A model generated the notes under the pieces. The model was not told where the DNA came from and ran no database searches. It was given only the letters and a program-made list of their open reading frames with translations. This document shows positions 30,385-38,973 of a DNA stretch of 39,279 nucleotides, one piece after another. The position numbers and the translations under genes were made by a program. Numbering within the stretch: position 1 is the stretch's first letter; each line of letters opens with the position of its first letter. This stretch comes from Clostridiales bacterium (GTDB lineage Bacteria > Bacillota > Clostridia > Lachnospirales > Anaerotignaceae), in NCBI GenBank assembly GCA_018364635.1, contig JAGZLR010000018.1, forward strand, positions 1 through 39,279, written 5' to 3'.

Positions 30385-31771
30385 TATGCAATTGAATAAA
30401 ACAGAAATGCCAGCACAAGATCCCAATATTCGTAATAAAAACTTTGATGAAGTAGCTTTGGGATATACAGAGGAGATGGCTGTAAACGAAGCAAAGCGTT
30501 GCCTACAATGCCCAAAGAAGCCTTGTGTATCTGGATGTCCTGTAAATGTAAAAATTCCAGAATTTATCGCAAAGGTGGCAGAAGGAAAGTTTGAAGAAGC
30601 TTACCAGGTGATTACTTCTACCAATGCGCTTCCAGCAATTTGTGGACGAGTATGTCCACAAGAAAGTCAATGTGAGGGAAAATGCGTTCGCGGAATCAAA
30701 GGAGAGCCAGTTGGTATTGGCCGATTGGAACGGTTTGTTGCGGATTACCATATGGCTCATGCGCAAGATGAGACTGCTAAACCTCAGTCAAATGGGCATA
30801 AAGTTGCGATTATCGGTGCAGGCCCAGCAGGATTAAGTTGTGCTGGGGATTTAGCAAAATTAGGCTATGAAGTGACAATTTTCGAGGCTTTCCATAAAGC
30901 AGGTGGTGTTTTGGTTTATGGAATTCCGCAGTTTAGACTTCCAAAAGAGATTGTGGCAAAAGAAATTGAGAACTTGGAGAAAATGGGCGTTCAAGTTATG
31001 ACTGATATGGTTATTGGAAAAGTCCTCTCTATTGATGAATTGATGAATGATATGGGGTTTGAAGCAGTATTTATTGGTTCAGGTGCAGGACTTCCTAGCT
31101 TTATGGGAATCGAAGGAGAAGATCTGTTAGGGGTCTACTCCGCAAATGAATTTTTAACAAGAACTAATTTGATGAAAGGCTATGAAGATTCCTATGACAC
31201 ACCAATTCACAAGGCGAAAAATATAGCTATTGTCGGTGGTGGGAACGTTGCGATGGATGCTGCACGGTGTGCAAAACGTTTAGGCGCAGAGAATGTATAT
31301 ATTGTTTATCGTCGTTCCGAAAAAGAGATGCCAGCTCGTCTGGAAGAAATTCATCATGCAAAAGAAGAGGGCATTATATTTAAGCTTCTTAATAACCCTG
31401 TAAAAATTATTGGGGATGAAAATGGCTTTGTGAAGGGCATGGAATGTGTGGAGATGGAACTCGGTGAGCCTGATGCATCTGGAAGAAGACGTCCAGTAGA
31501 AAAAGAAGGGTCCAATTTTATATTAGATGTGGACAGTGTTATCATGTCAATTGGAACATCACCAAATCCATTGATTCGTACAACAACAGCAGGATTGGAT
31601 GCCAACAAAAAGGGATGTCTCATTGCAGATGATTCAATGAAAACAACTAGAGAAGGCGTTTACGCAGGAGGAGATGCTGTGACAGGTGCTGCTACAGTTA
31701 TCTTAGCTATGGGTGCTGGAAAAACTGCCGCTGAGTCTATTGATCAATATATTAAAGGAAAGAACGCATAA
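30377..31771 (+). CDS. nfnB: NADH-dependent ferredoxin:NADP+ oxidoreductase subunit B (GltD-like)
   Basis: Large Nfn subunit carrying the bifurcating FAD and two [4Fe-4S] clusters. 464 residues: an N-terminal Cys-rich domain (CLQCPKKPCVSGCPV, then CGRVCPQESQCEGKCVRG), an FAD-binding dinucleotide fold (VAIIGAGPAGLSCAGDLA), an NADPH-binding fold (IAIVGGGNVAMDAAR with VYRRSEKEMPAR), and a closing GVYAGGDAVTGAATVILAMG. The domain plan equals glutamate synthase small subunit, but the upstream nfnA makes Nfn the better call. The ATG at 30377 follows AGGAGGTG. A terminator follows the stop. Confidence 0.92.
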   Translation: MPNMQLNKTEMPAQDPNIRNKNFDEVALGYTEEMAVNEAKRCLQCPKKPCVSGCPVNVKIPEFIAKVAEGKFEEAYQVITSTNALPAICGRVCPQESQCEGKCVRGIKGEPVGIGRLERFVADYHMAHAQDETAKPQSNGHKVAIIGAGPAGLSCAGDLAKLGYEVTIFEAFHKAGGVLVYGIPQFRLPKEIVAKEIENLEKMGVQVMTDMVIGKVLSIDELMNDMGFEAVFIGSGAGLPSFMGIEGEDLLGVYSANEFLTRTNLMKGYEDSYDTPIHKAKNIAIVGGGNVAMDAARCAKRLGAENVYIVYRRSEKEMPARLEEIHHAKEEGIIFKLLNNPVKIIGDENGFVKGMECVEMELGEPDASGRRRPVEKEGSNFILDVDSVIMSIGTSPNPLIRTTTAGLDANKKGCLIADDSMKTTREGVYAGGDAVTGAATVILAMGAGKTAAESIDQYIKGKNA

Positions 31772-31790
31772 GGTTTTACATAAAGTATTG

Positions 31791-31823
31791 AAACCAGGAG
31801 GAAAAAGTTCTCCTGGTTTTTTT
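31791..31823 (+). terminator. Intrinsic terminator after nfnAB
   Basis: AAACCAGGAG (31791-31800) pairs with CTCCTGGTTT (31810-31819), followed by T through 31823. Confidence 0.92.
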
Positions 31824-31844
31824 CGGTCTTCATTAAAGTAGAAG

Positions 31845-31873
31845 TTGAAAAATATTGCAATTTTATGTAAAAT
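31845..31873 (+). promoter_or_regulatory. Promoter of the AEC-MATE pair
   Basis: TTGAAA (31845-31850), 17-base spacer, TAAAAT (31868-31873), about 38 bases before the AEC start codon. Confidence 0.7.
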
Positions 31874-31911
31874 TAACCAGTATGAAATTTTATCCTGAAG
31901 GGGGTAGTTGG

Positions 31912-32871
31912 ATGGAAAATTTCATTTTCAGCTTAAACGCTACATTTCCAATATTTATTGTTATGGTCATTGGCTGGATTCTGAAGCAAAAAGGATTTGT
32001 TACTGAAAATTTTTGCAATGTCAGCGATAAGTTAGTATTTCGATTATGTTTGCCAGCTTCTTTATTATTGGATATTATGGCTATTGATCTGAAAAATGAT
32101 TTTGATCTTAATTTTGTTCTATTTTGTATGTTTGGAACAATTTTTATGTTTTTAGTTGTATGGATAATGGCTTTATGTATTATTCGAGACAGATGTATTA
32201 TCGGCGCTTTCTCACAAGGCGCATGCCGAGGAAGCGCTGCTATTTTGGGTGTTGCTTTTGTTACCAATATTTATGGGGAGGGGCAGCTTGGACTGGTACC
32301 AATGATGATTGCTGCATCTGTTCCATTTTTTAATATCTTTGCGGTACTAATGCTTTCTGTTGGTGCACAGGAAGACATTGAAAAGGAAAGTTTAGGAAAA
32401 ACGCTGAAAAAGGTTTGTAAGAATATAGCGACCAACCCTATTATTATAGCGATCATGGTTGGCTTGTTGACTAATTTAGCTGGACTAAAACTACCTATAA
32501 TGGCGCAGAAGACAATTGGAAATTTTGGCGCATTATCCACGCCTTTAGCTGTATTATCTTTGGGCGCGTCATTTCGCGGAAGAGAAGCAGTGAAAAAAAT
32601 TGGGCCCACAATGGCAGCAGTTATTATAAAGCTTTTTGTGTTACCAGCGGTTTTACTGCCTATAGCAATTGAACTTGGATTTCGGGGATCGGAAATGGTA
32701 GCTGTTTTGATTATGGCAGGCGCGCCTACAACACCAAGCAGTTATATTATGGCAAAAGAAATGCATAACGATTCTGTGCTTAGTTCTAGCATTATTGTGG
32801 TGTCAAATCTTTTGTCTGCGATATCGATAACATTATGGATTTTTTTATTAAAATCAGGCGGTCTGATTTAA
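31912..32871 (+). CDS. AEC (auxin efflux carrier) family transporter, second copy
   Basis: 319 residues with about ten hydrophobic segments. Family features are the N-terminal FPIFIVMVIGWILKQKGFV with a following NFCNVSDKLVFRLCLP, the central block QGACRGSAAILGVAFVTNIYG, and the C-terminal IMAGAPTTPSSYIMAKEM. It is only distantly similar to the AEC protein at 10.4-11.3 kb, so the two are not recent duplicates. The ATG at 31912 follows GAAGGGGG; a longer frame from 31855 would start inside the promoter. It is probably co-transcribed with the MATE gene 34 bases downstream. Confidence 0.85.
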   Translation: MENFIFSLNATFPIFIVMVIGWILKQKGFVTENFCNVSDKLVFRLCLPASLLLDIMAIDLKNDFDLNFVLFCMFGTIFMFLVVWIMALCIIRDRCIIGAFSQGACRGSAAILGVAFVTNIYGEGQLGLVPMMIAASVPFFNIFAVLMLSVGAQEDIEKESLGKTLKKVCKNIATNPIIIAIMVGLLTNLAGLKLPIMAQKTIGNFGALSTPLAVLSLGASFRGREAVKKIGPTMAAVIIKLFVLPAVLLPIAIELGFRGSEMVAVLIMAGAPTTPSSYIMAKEMHNDSVLSSSIIVVSNLLSAISITLWIFLLKSGGLI

Positions 32872-32905
32872 TTATAACTGAAAAATTATTTTGGAGGATA
32901 TTATT

Positions 32906-34255
32906 ATGATGAAAGATATGACAGAGGGAAAGCCCTCACATATTTTAATCTCTTTTGCAGCACCAATGATTTTAAGCGGAATGTTTCAACAGTGTTATAA
33001 TATTGTAGATTCTGTTGTTGCAGGAAAGTTTGCGGGTGTAGACGCTTTGGCAGCAGTGGGTGCATCTTATCCTATTTCTATGCTTTTTATTGCTGTAGCT
33101 ATGGGAAGTGGTATTGGTTCCTCTGTTGTTGTCAGCCAAATTTTTGGTGCAAAAAGGTTTGGTGAGATGAAGACGGCGGTGACTACAGCTGTGATCAGTT
33201 GCTGCGTGCTTGCAATTGCATTGATGGCGATAGGGTTTATTCTTTGCCAGCCTTTAATGTTGTTACTGCGGACACCAAAAAATATTTTTGCTGACTCCCT
33301 TACTTATTTAAACATTTATATGGCGGGGATGGTTTTTCTTTTTTTATATAATATCTGTAATGCTATTTTTAATGGTTTGGGGGATTCTAAAACATCGTTG
33401 TATTTTTTGATTTTTTCCTCAATATTAAATATAATTTTAGATATTATTTTTGTGAAAGATTTTCATTGGGGTGTTGCTGGTGTTGCATGGGCTACCTTTA
33501 TTGCTCAAGGATTATCCTCAATTTTAGCAGCAGTGGCCCTGTACTTTAGGATAAAAAAGATTAAGACAGATGAAGAACATCGTATCTTTCATTTGGGTAT
33601 GTTACAGACAATGAGTAAAATTGCAGTTCCAAGTATTATTCAACAGTCGATTATTTCTGTCGGTCAGCTTTTTGTTCAGGGATTAGTAAATAGTTTTGGG
33701 TCAATATTTATTGCCGGATATGCAGCAGCGATTAAAATTGATTCCTTTTTCCGTATTACGATACAGACAATGTCAAACGCTGTTTCTAATTTTACAGCTC
33801 AAAATGCTGGTGCGGGAAAGTTTGACCGAATCAAAGAGGGATATAGAATTTCTGTTGTTATGCTTTCTATTTATTCAGTAGTATCATTTTTAATAATTCT
33901 TGTATTTGGTTCACCGCTGATTGGTATGTTTGTAGATGGACAAGCAAGTGAAGAAGTAATATCTGCTGGAGTTAGATATATGAAGGTAGTTTCTCTGTTT
34001 TATATTGTTTTTTCTATTATGTTGTCAGGAAATGGTGTTTTGCGTGGTACAGGAAGAATGAGATCCTTTATGGCAAGCACTTTGACAGATTTGGCTGTCA
34101 GAGTTGGGGTGGCTTATAGTTTATCAATTGTTTTGGGTGAGGCTTCTATCTGGTATGCAGTCGCCATTGGATGGACAATTGGTATGATTATTACGACTTA
34201 TTATTATCGCAAAGGGGATTGGAAGTATAATTTGTTGCAGAAAAGGGAGGGATAA
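32906..34255 (+). CDS. MATE family efflux transporter, second copy
   Basis: 449 residues with about twelve hydrophobic segments in two halves. Motifs: ISFAAPMILSGMFQQCYNIV with DSVVAGKFAGVDALAAVGAS, AMGSGIGSSVVVSQIFGAKR, and in the second half NFTAQNAGAGKFDRIKEGYR and SGNGVLRGTGRMRSF. It belongs to a different MATE subgroup than the protein at 8.8-10.2 kb. ATG 32906 or 32909 both follow GGAGG at usable distance. Substrate unknown. Confidence 0.88.
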   Translation: MMKDMTEGKPSHILISFAAPMILSGMFQQCYNIVDSVVAGKFAGVDALAAVGASYPISMLFIAVAMGSGIGSSVVVSQIFGAKRFGEMKTAVTTAVISCCVLAIALMAIGFILCQPLMLLLRTPKNIFADSLTYLNIYMAGMVFLFLYNICNAIFNGLGDSKTSLYFLIFSSILNIILDIIFVKDFHWGVAGVAWATFIAQGLSSILAAVALYFRIKKIKTDEEHRIFHLGMLQTMSKIAVPSIIQQSIISVGQLFVQGLVNSFGSIFIAGYAAAIKIDSFFRITIQTMSNAVSNFTAQNAGAGKFDRIKEGYRISVVMLSIYSVVSFLIILVFGSPLIGMFVDGQASEEVISAGVRYMKVVSLFYIVFSIMLSGNGVLRGTGRMRSFMASTLTDLAVRVGVAYSLSIVLGEASIWYAVAIGWTIGMIITTYYYRKGDWKYNLLQKREG

Positions 34256-34262
34256 GCAGGGC

Positions 34263-34415
34263 ATGCAAATTAATTGGAAGGCTTGGATTCCAGGCCTAGT
34301 TATTTTGGCAGCAGGATTGTTTGTTCAGATTATTGACTGGCGCGACGCAGTTATTGTCTTATTGCTAGTGATTGTAATCTATGTACTTTTACCAATGATT
34401 TCCAAACGGAGATAG
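34263..34415 (+). CDS. Small two-helix membrane protein
   Basis: 50 residues beginning MQINWKAWIPGLVILAAG, with two hydrophobic segments (IPGLVILAAGLFVQII and AVIVLLLVIVIYVLLP) split by DWRD, and a basic end SKRR. It begins 7 bases after the MATE stop codon, with GGAGGG just inside the end of that gene, so it is probably translated from the same mRNA. No family was recognised. It could be a small accessory subunit of the transporter upstream or an independent membrane peptide. Confidence 0.5.
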   Translation: MQINWKAWIPGLVILAAGLFVQIIDWRDAVIVLLLVIVIYVLLPMISKRR

Positions 34416-34453
34416 AACCATTATTGTTTTTAAAAGTATATAAGTCCAATTAC

Positions 34454-34483
34454 AAGACCGCATTGAATTTTCAATGCGGTCTT
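34454..34483. terminator. Hairpin between the transporter unit and the restriction-modification unit
   Basis: AAGACCGCATTGA (34454-34466) pairs perfectly with TCAATGCGGTCTT (34471-34483) around an ATTT loop. T-runs on both sides are poor, so termination may be weak. It lies 10 bases after the stop codon of the minus-strand res gene and 38 bases after the stop of the 50-residue membrane protein. Confidence 0.65.
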
Positions 34484-34492
34484 GCCTCACTA

Positions 34493-37138
34493 TCATACAG
34501 AAAACTGTTTTGCTAACTGCATAAAAGCGGAATTAGGAAGTATTTGTTTCGATGGAATAAATAGATATCTCCATTGTTTATATCCATTGGCTTTTCCCCA
34601 ACGAGAAGCTATCTCGCAATACTGAATGCCTCGTTTTTTCTTTGCAATAACATCGGGATCGTTTAATTTATCTTCTCCTTTGACTTCAACAAGATAAATA
34701 AAGTCGCTTGTTTCAACTACGAAATCAGGCTCATAGCTATGACCGTGATTATAGGTAATATTAAATTCCTGTGGTGCAGGACGGAGCCAATTTATGACAT
34801 CAGAATCATATTCTAATATTCGTGCAAGAATAAGCTCTGGATTGCTATCAAATTTAGCTGTGTTGAATACACCTTTTTTTATGTTGTCAAACAGAACAGA
34901 CCTTATTTTTTCTTTATAGTCAGAAAAGAGATTAACACGTTCAGAATACCTATACAATTGCTGAAGATTATAATTTCTTGTGCCAATGACTTCTTCCTGT
35001 AGAAATCCATTTTCACAATAAAAATGTTGAAGCATTTGCTTGTATATTGAATTGGCAATATTGCGTTTATACATCATTACAATATTGCGCAATCCATTGG
35101 TGCCGTATTGGTTTTCATAGTGTTCACAAGCTTGAGAAATGAGTTTAAATAATAGGGTTGAACACTTTTCATAGTCAATCTCTGGTTTTAGCCGAAGCTG
35201 TTCAAGAATTACTTTTTTTGGATTATATCCATCGAAGTCAATAGAATCTCCTGTAATACGCTGCCTATCGCTTAAATCCTCCAAATTTTGTATCAGCAAT
35301 TCATTTTTTATAGGAGCATGTGTAAAGTCTCCCATATCCAAATTAAAGTCTATAAATACATATTCTTCAACACCTGCGTCAGTTACTTTGAGATGTGGAA
35401 TCGGTATAAATTTACAAATAGCAGCACGACAGGTTTCTTCGGTTTTCTGTATCATCCACGTGGAAAGGGGATTCTCATTTTCCCTGAAAATATCACCAAG
35501 ATCTTTATCATCAGAAAACTTCTGTCTTACTTTTTCTGCAATCATCTGCGCTTGAACATTAGTTACAGTATGTAAGGAAGTGTGTTGAATATGATTTGAT
35601 ATTTCTGTATGAATGGTTTCTACAACTTTTTGCAGCAGCTTATCAGCAGTTTCGTTTTTTTCTATCTGTGTTTGCTGGTAAGCATCTTCTAGCTCTTTAT
35701 CTGAATTTATTTCGAGGGAAAGTTGGGTATAAACTAAGGCTTCCGGCTTGATTTCTTCTACATGGATCACATTTCCAGCTTTAAATATAGAATCACCTTT
35801 CTGTGCCTCCATAACGATATCTTGAAATTTGTCATGAGCTGTTAGCATTACAGCGTCTACATCTTTATCACCTGTGCGTTCACCGTAAGGGAGACGTAAT
35901 CCTCTGCCAACCATTTGTTCTCGAAGGATTTTTGATGCTGCTGTACGAAGAGGAACGATTGTATATAAATTATTTACATCCCATCCTTCCTTTAGCATAT
36001 TTACATGAATAACAATTTCTATTGGATTATTTGTATTTTCCACATCTAGCAGAAGACGTGTATTCTCTTCGGTTTCAGTCCCTTTTTGTTTGGAATGGAT
36101 GACAATGGTTTTATTTTTGTATATACCATTGCGAAATTCATCCGATTTTATAAAACTTTCAACCCATATGGCATGCTTTGTGTCTTTGCAAACCACCAGC
36201 ATAAATGGTTTCACAGTGTGTTTCCCATGATTAGCAGCGTAGACTTTAAGTTTGTGTTTTGTACTTTCATGGCAGGTGATACCGTCTAAAAGCATTAGTT
36301 TATCTAACTGCTCATCGCCGAAATTAAAAAAGTTGATATCTGAACGGGTTACGGCAAAAGGGGTGCGAGTATAACCGTCCTCAATGGCTTTTGAGAGTGG
36401 ATATTCGTATACAACATTTTTAAATGGAACCTGTTTCACTCCCTTTGTTATAAGCGGGGTAGCAGTAAGCTCCAAGCCAAGCAAAGGTTTTAGCTCATTT
36501 AAGGCCTGGGCACCTTTTTCAGCGCGGTAATGGTGCGATTCATCCATAATAAGTACAAGGTCGGACAAATTTGATAAATACTGATAAAATGAGTCACCAA
36601 TGATCTCGTTTATCTTTCGCATATTTGCACCTTCCTTATTGAATTTATCAATGTTATACACAAAGATATGGATGTCTGATTCAAATAAGGAAATGTTTTT
36701 TTCTTTATAATCATCATCAGTGATAATCTGTGGTGGTATAGTGAAACACCCTAAACCTTTGAATACATATTTTGTGCTGGAACTATCACTTAAATCTTTT
36801 TTTAGTTTTTCATATATTGTAGTGTTTGGAGCAACAACAAAAAAATTTTTTACATGATGTTGAGTGTATAGATAGGCGATAAAAGCACCCATTAACCTGG
36901 TTTTCCCAACACCAGTGGCAAGAGCAAATGTTAGAGACATAAAATCACGCTCAAAATCAGAACAAATGGGATATAAAGTATTTACAGTTTTCAGTGTTGC
37001 TTTCAGATTCATATCTTTATGGAGATTTATACTATTTGTAATTTCCTCAAGAATTTTCAGTGACTTTTTCTGGGGTTTTCGAAGAGACATGACGCCACAG
37101 ATGTAGTCTGTTGTATATTGTGGGAAAAAATTACTCAT
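34493..37138 (-). CDS. res: Type III restriction enzyme, Res subunit (helicase-nuclease)
   Basis: 881 residues from ATG 37138, which follows GAGGTGG; a longer frame from 37180 lies inside mod. N-terminal superfamily 2 translocase: Walker A ATGVGKT (74-80), DESHHY (199-204), LELTATP, and the motif VI region REQMVGRGLRLPYG. A C-terminal PD-(D/E)XK nuclease is visible: D805 (EPDFV) with E818 and K820 (LVEVKG). With Mod it cuts DNA at a distance after ATP-driven sliding between two unmethylated, oppositely placed sites. It overlaps mod by 8 bases. All main motifs are intact. Confidence 0.9.
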   Translation of the reverse strand: MSNFFPQYTTDYICGVMSLRKPQKKSLKILEEITNSINLHKDMNLKATLKTVNTLYPICSDFERDFMSLTFALATGVGKTRLMGAFIAYLYTQHHVKNFFVVAPNTTIYEKLKKDLSDSSSTKYVFKGLGCFTIPPQIITDDDYKEKNISLFESDIHIFVYNIDKFNKEGANMRKINEIIGDSFYQYLSNLSDLVLIMDESHHYRAEKGAQALNELKPLLGLELTATPLITKGVKQVPFKNVVYEYPLSKAIEDGYTRTPFAVTRSDINFFNFGDEQLDKLMLLDGITCHESTKHKLKVYAANHGKHTVKPFMLVVCKDTKHAIWVESFIKSDEFRNGIYKNKTIVIHSKQKGTETEENTRLLLDVENTNNPIEIVIHVNMLKEGWDVNNLYTIVPLRTAASKILREQMVGRGLRLPYGERTGDKDVDAVMLTAHDKFQDIVMEAQKGDSIFKAGNVIHVEEIKPEALVYTQLSLEINSDKELEDAYQQTQIEKNETADKLLQKVVETIHTEISNHIQHTSLHTVTNVQAQMIAEKVRQKFSDDKDLGDIFRENENPLSTWMIQKTEETCRAAICKFIPIPHLKVTDAGVEEYVFIDFNLDMGDFTHAPIKNELLIQNLEDLSDRQRITGDSIDFDGYNPKKVILEQLRLKPEIDYEKCSTLLFKLISQACEHYENQYGTNGLRNIVMMYKRNIANSIYKQMLQHFYCENGFLQEEVIGTRNYNLQQLYRYSERVNLFSDYKEKIRSVLFDNIKKGVFNTAKFDSNPELILARILEYDSDVINWLRPAPQEFNITYNHGHSYEPDFVVETSDFIYLVEVKGEDKLNDPDVIAKKKRGIQYCEIASRWGKANGYKQWRYLFIPSKQILPNSAFMQLAKQFSV

Positions 37139-38714
37139 TATAATCCACCTCATCTTCCTCATACACTGGAGGGTGTACAATATTTAGGTTATAATCTATT
37201 TTTCCAAACTCACAGTGTTCTAGCAACATTTGAGGTATTTTTTTGATGGTAATATTTTTGTATGCTTTGTCCAATTCGCTATCAAAAGAACGACAGGCGA
37301 TAATCAGATATTCGTTATCTTCCATTGTATTTTTGATGGAATCCAAATAGGCTCTATTTAAGTGCCTTGTAGTAACAAAAAGAAAACTGTTTTCACTGCC
37401 TGTGGATTGTTTCCAGAAAAGGCTGTGATTAGGATCATATTGGAAGCCTTCGTGCAGAGCCACAGCCGCGGCAAGCATGTCGGCGTCATATTCCTCGTTT
37501 ATGACATACTCATCAAAGGCATCCCGATTGATAAGCGTCGGGGCAAGCTCATAAAAACGGTAGCCTCCTCCGTTTTCCCAGTTAGTTGATCTTGTAATAC
37601 CACCTTTATCTTCACCAGAAATCACTTGATCTAAACGAATTTTACAATGAGTATAAGCATGAGCTCCCATTTCAATGCCAATATACCGTCGGCCCATTTT
37701 GTGGGCAACCGCCGCCGTTGTACCGGAACCAAGGAATGAGTCAAGGACGAGGTCGCCTTGGTTAGAGGCAAGCGTTAGTATGCGTTCTATAAGCCGTTCA
37801 GGTTTGGGAGTAGAGAAAACACTTTCGGAATGGAATGCTTTTACTTCTTTTTTTGCCTCCTGAGTATGGCCAACTTCTGTATATTTCCAAATAGTCATAG
37901 CAGTCATACCTTGTTTTACATCTGACAAAAATCTTTTTACTCTTGGAACGTTATCACCATTTATACCGAACCAAATTCGATTATCTTTTACCATTTCTTC
38001 AAAAGTTTTTTTTGAAAAACGCCAACAATAACCAGCAGGGGGATTCACAATTCTACCTGACGGAGTAGTGATAGGATAGTCAGCAGAGGCATTATATGTT
38101 TTTACAGAACAGTCACCAGAAGTCCAAGGACCACGAGGATCATTATCAGGATTTTTATATCTTTTATCCATATTCTTGGTACGAGGTAAAAGATTAGGGT
38201 GCCAGTTTTCTTTATTTTTAGCATAAACTAAAATAAAATCATGACTATCAGATAGCCATTTCGCATCATTTTGTGGAGAAAATTTTTTTTCCCATATGAC
38301 TGTATTGACAAAATTATTTCGTCCAAATATTTCATCACAAAGTACTTTTAAATAATGTCCTTCATCATCGTCAATGCTAATCCATATACTACCGTCATTT
38401 TGAAGCAGATTTTTTAAAATTTCAAGCCTTGGTTTCATAAGGTTCAGCCATTGACTGTGTTCCAAATTGTCATCATAATGCTCAAAAGCAGAGCCTGTAT
38501 TATACGGCGGATCTATATAAATACACTTCACCTGTCCAGCGTACTTATTTTCCAAAGCTTTTAATGCAAGAAGATTATCACCATGTATCAGCATATTTTC
38601 TGTATCTGGGTCATTGGCGATATTTGATAAAGAAGCGTTTTCAACCAAAAGTCTTGGTTCTACGCGGAGAGGATTATCCTTTCCATACCATGTCAGTTCC
38701 AGCTTATTGGCCAT
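37131..38714 (-). CDS. mod: Type III DNA adenine methyltransferase, Mod subunit
   Basis: 527 residues from ATG 38714, which follows CGGAGG; a longer frame from 38771 lacks a ribosome site. It is a beta-class N6-adenine methyltransferase: catalytic DPPY (68-71, in IYIDPPYNTG) comes before the SAM-binding loop FLGSGTTAA with VLDS, and the target-recognition region lies between (about residues 130-290). Mod sets the sequence specificity for both methylation and cutting; the recognition site cannot be read from sequence. No simple-sequence repeat of the kind that causes phase variation is visible. It is followed, with overlap, by res. Confidence 0.92.
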   Translation of the reverse strand: MANKLELTWYGKDNPLRVEPRLLVENASLSNIANDPDTENMLIHGDNLLALKALENKYAGQVKCIYIDPPYNTGSAFEHYDDNLEHSQWLNLMKPRLEILKNLLQNDGSIWISIDDDEGHYLKVLCDEIFGRNNFVNTVIWEKKFSPQNDAKWLSDSHDFILVYAKNKENWHPNLLPRTKNMDKRYKNPDNDPRGPWTSGDCSVKTYNASADYPITTPSGRIVNPPAGYCWRFSKKTFEEMVKDNRIWFGINGDNVPRVKRFLSDVKQGMTAMTIWKYTEVGHTQEAKKEVKAFHSESVFSTPKPERLIERILTLASNQGDLVLDSFLGSGTTAAVAHKMGRRYIGIEMGAHAYTHCKIRLDQVISGEDKGGITRSTNWENGGGYRFYELAPTLINRDAFDEYVINEEYDADMLAAAVALHEGFQYDPNHSLFWKQSTGSENSFLFVTTRHLNRAYLDSIKNTMEDNEYLIIACRSFDSELDKAYKNITIKKIPQMLLEHCEFGKIDYNLNIVHPPVYEEDEVDYNE

Positions 38715-38779
38715 CTTATTTCCTCCGTTATAGTTATGTATCTCAGATAATATTTTGACGTTTTTAGTCATTGCTTAAA

Positions 38780-38826
38780 TTCCTTAAGGCCGCTTTCCAA
38801 AAAAATGGAAAAGCGGCCTTAAGGAA
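38780..38826. repeat. Large inverted repeat in the mod leader
   Basis: Arms 38780-38799 and 38806-38826 (TTCCTTAAGGCCGC... and its complement) pair over about 20 bp with a single bulged A and a 6-base A-rich loop. It lies in the predicted mod mRNA, from about 15 bases after the transcription start. There is no T-run on either side, so it is not a normal terminator. Confidence 0.8.
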
Positions 38827-38846
38827 CAAAAAATATTAATAATTCC

Positions 38847-38879
38847 ATTTTACAGTATTGTCTATAAAATAGCAATACT
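38847..38879 (-). promoter_or_regulatory. Promoter of the mod-res operon with inverted repeat
   Basis: Minus-strand TTGCTA (38875-38870), 17-base spacer, TAAAAT (38852-38847). AGTATTG (38854-38860) and CAATACT (38873-38879) form an inverted repeat across the spacer and -35, a likely operator. No controller gene is adjacent. Confidence 0.6.
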
Positions 38880-38904
38880 AGAGAAAAGGAGAAAGATTAA
38901 TAAT

Positions 38905-38937
38905 AAAAACCGAGGAGAAGACCCTTTTCGATTTTTA
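38905..38937 (-). terminator. Terminator of the ComM-like gene
   Basis: Read on the minus strand: AAAAATCGA (38936-38928) pairs with TCGGTTTTT (38913-38905) with one G-T pair, ending in TTTTTATTATT. It lies about 40 bases after the stop codon. Confidence 0.65.
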
Positions 38938-38973
38938 TTTACTTTGGTCAAAACAAATAGATATATATGTTTT

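Noticed and set aside
30377..31771. Glutamate synthase small subunit (gltD)
   Set aside because: The domain plan is the same, but no large subunit is present and the directly overlapping upstream gene is NfnA, so NfnB is the better call.
37131..38714. Phase-variable repeats in mod
   Set aside because: No tandem tetra- or pentanucleotide repeat was seen in the gene; only ordinary short A/T runs occur.
38780..38826. Intrinsic terminator upstream of mod
   Set aside because: The stem is strong but neither side has a T-run, and on the minus strand it lies downstream of the mod promoter rather than after a gene end.
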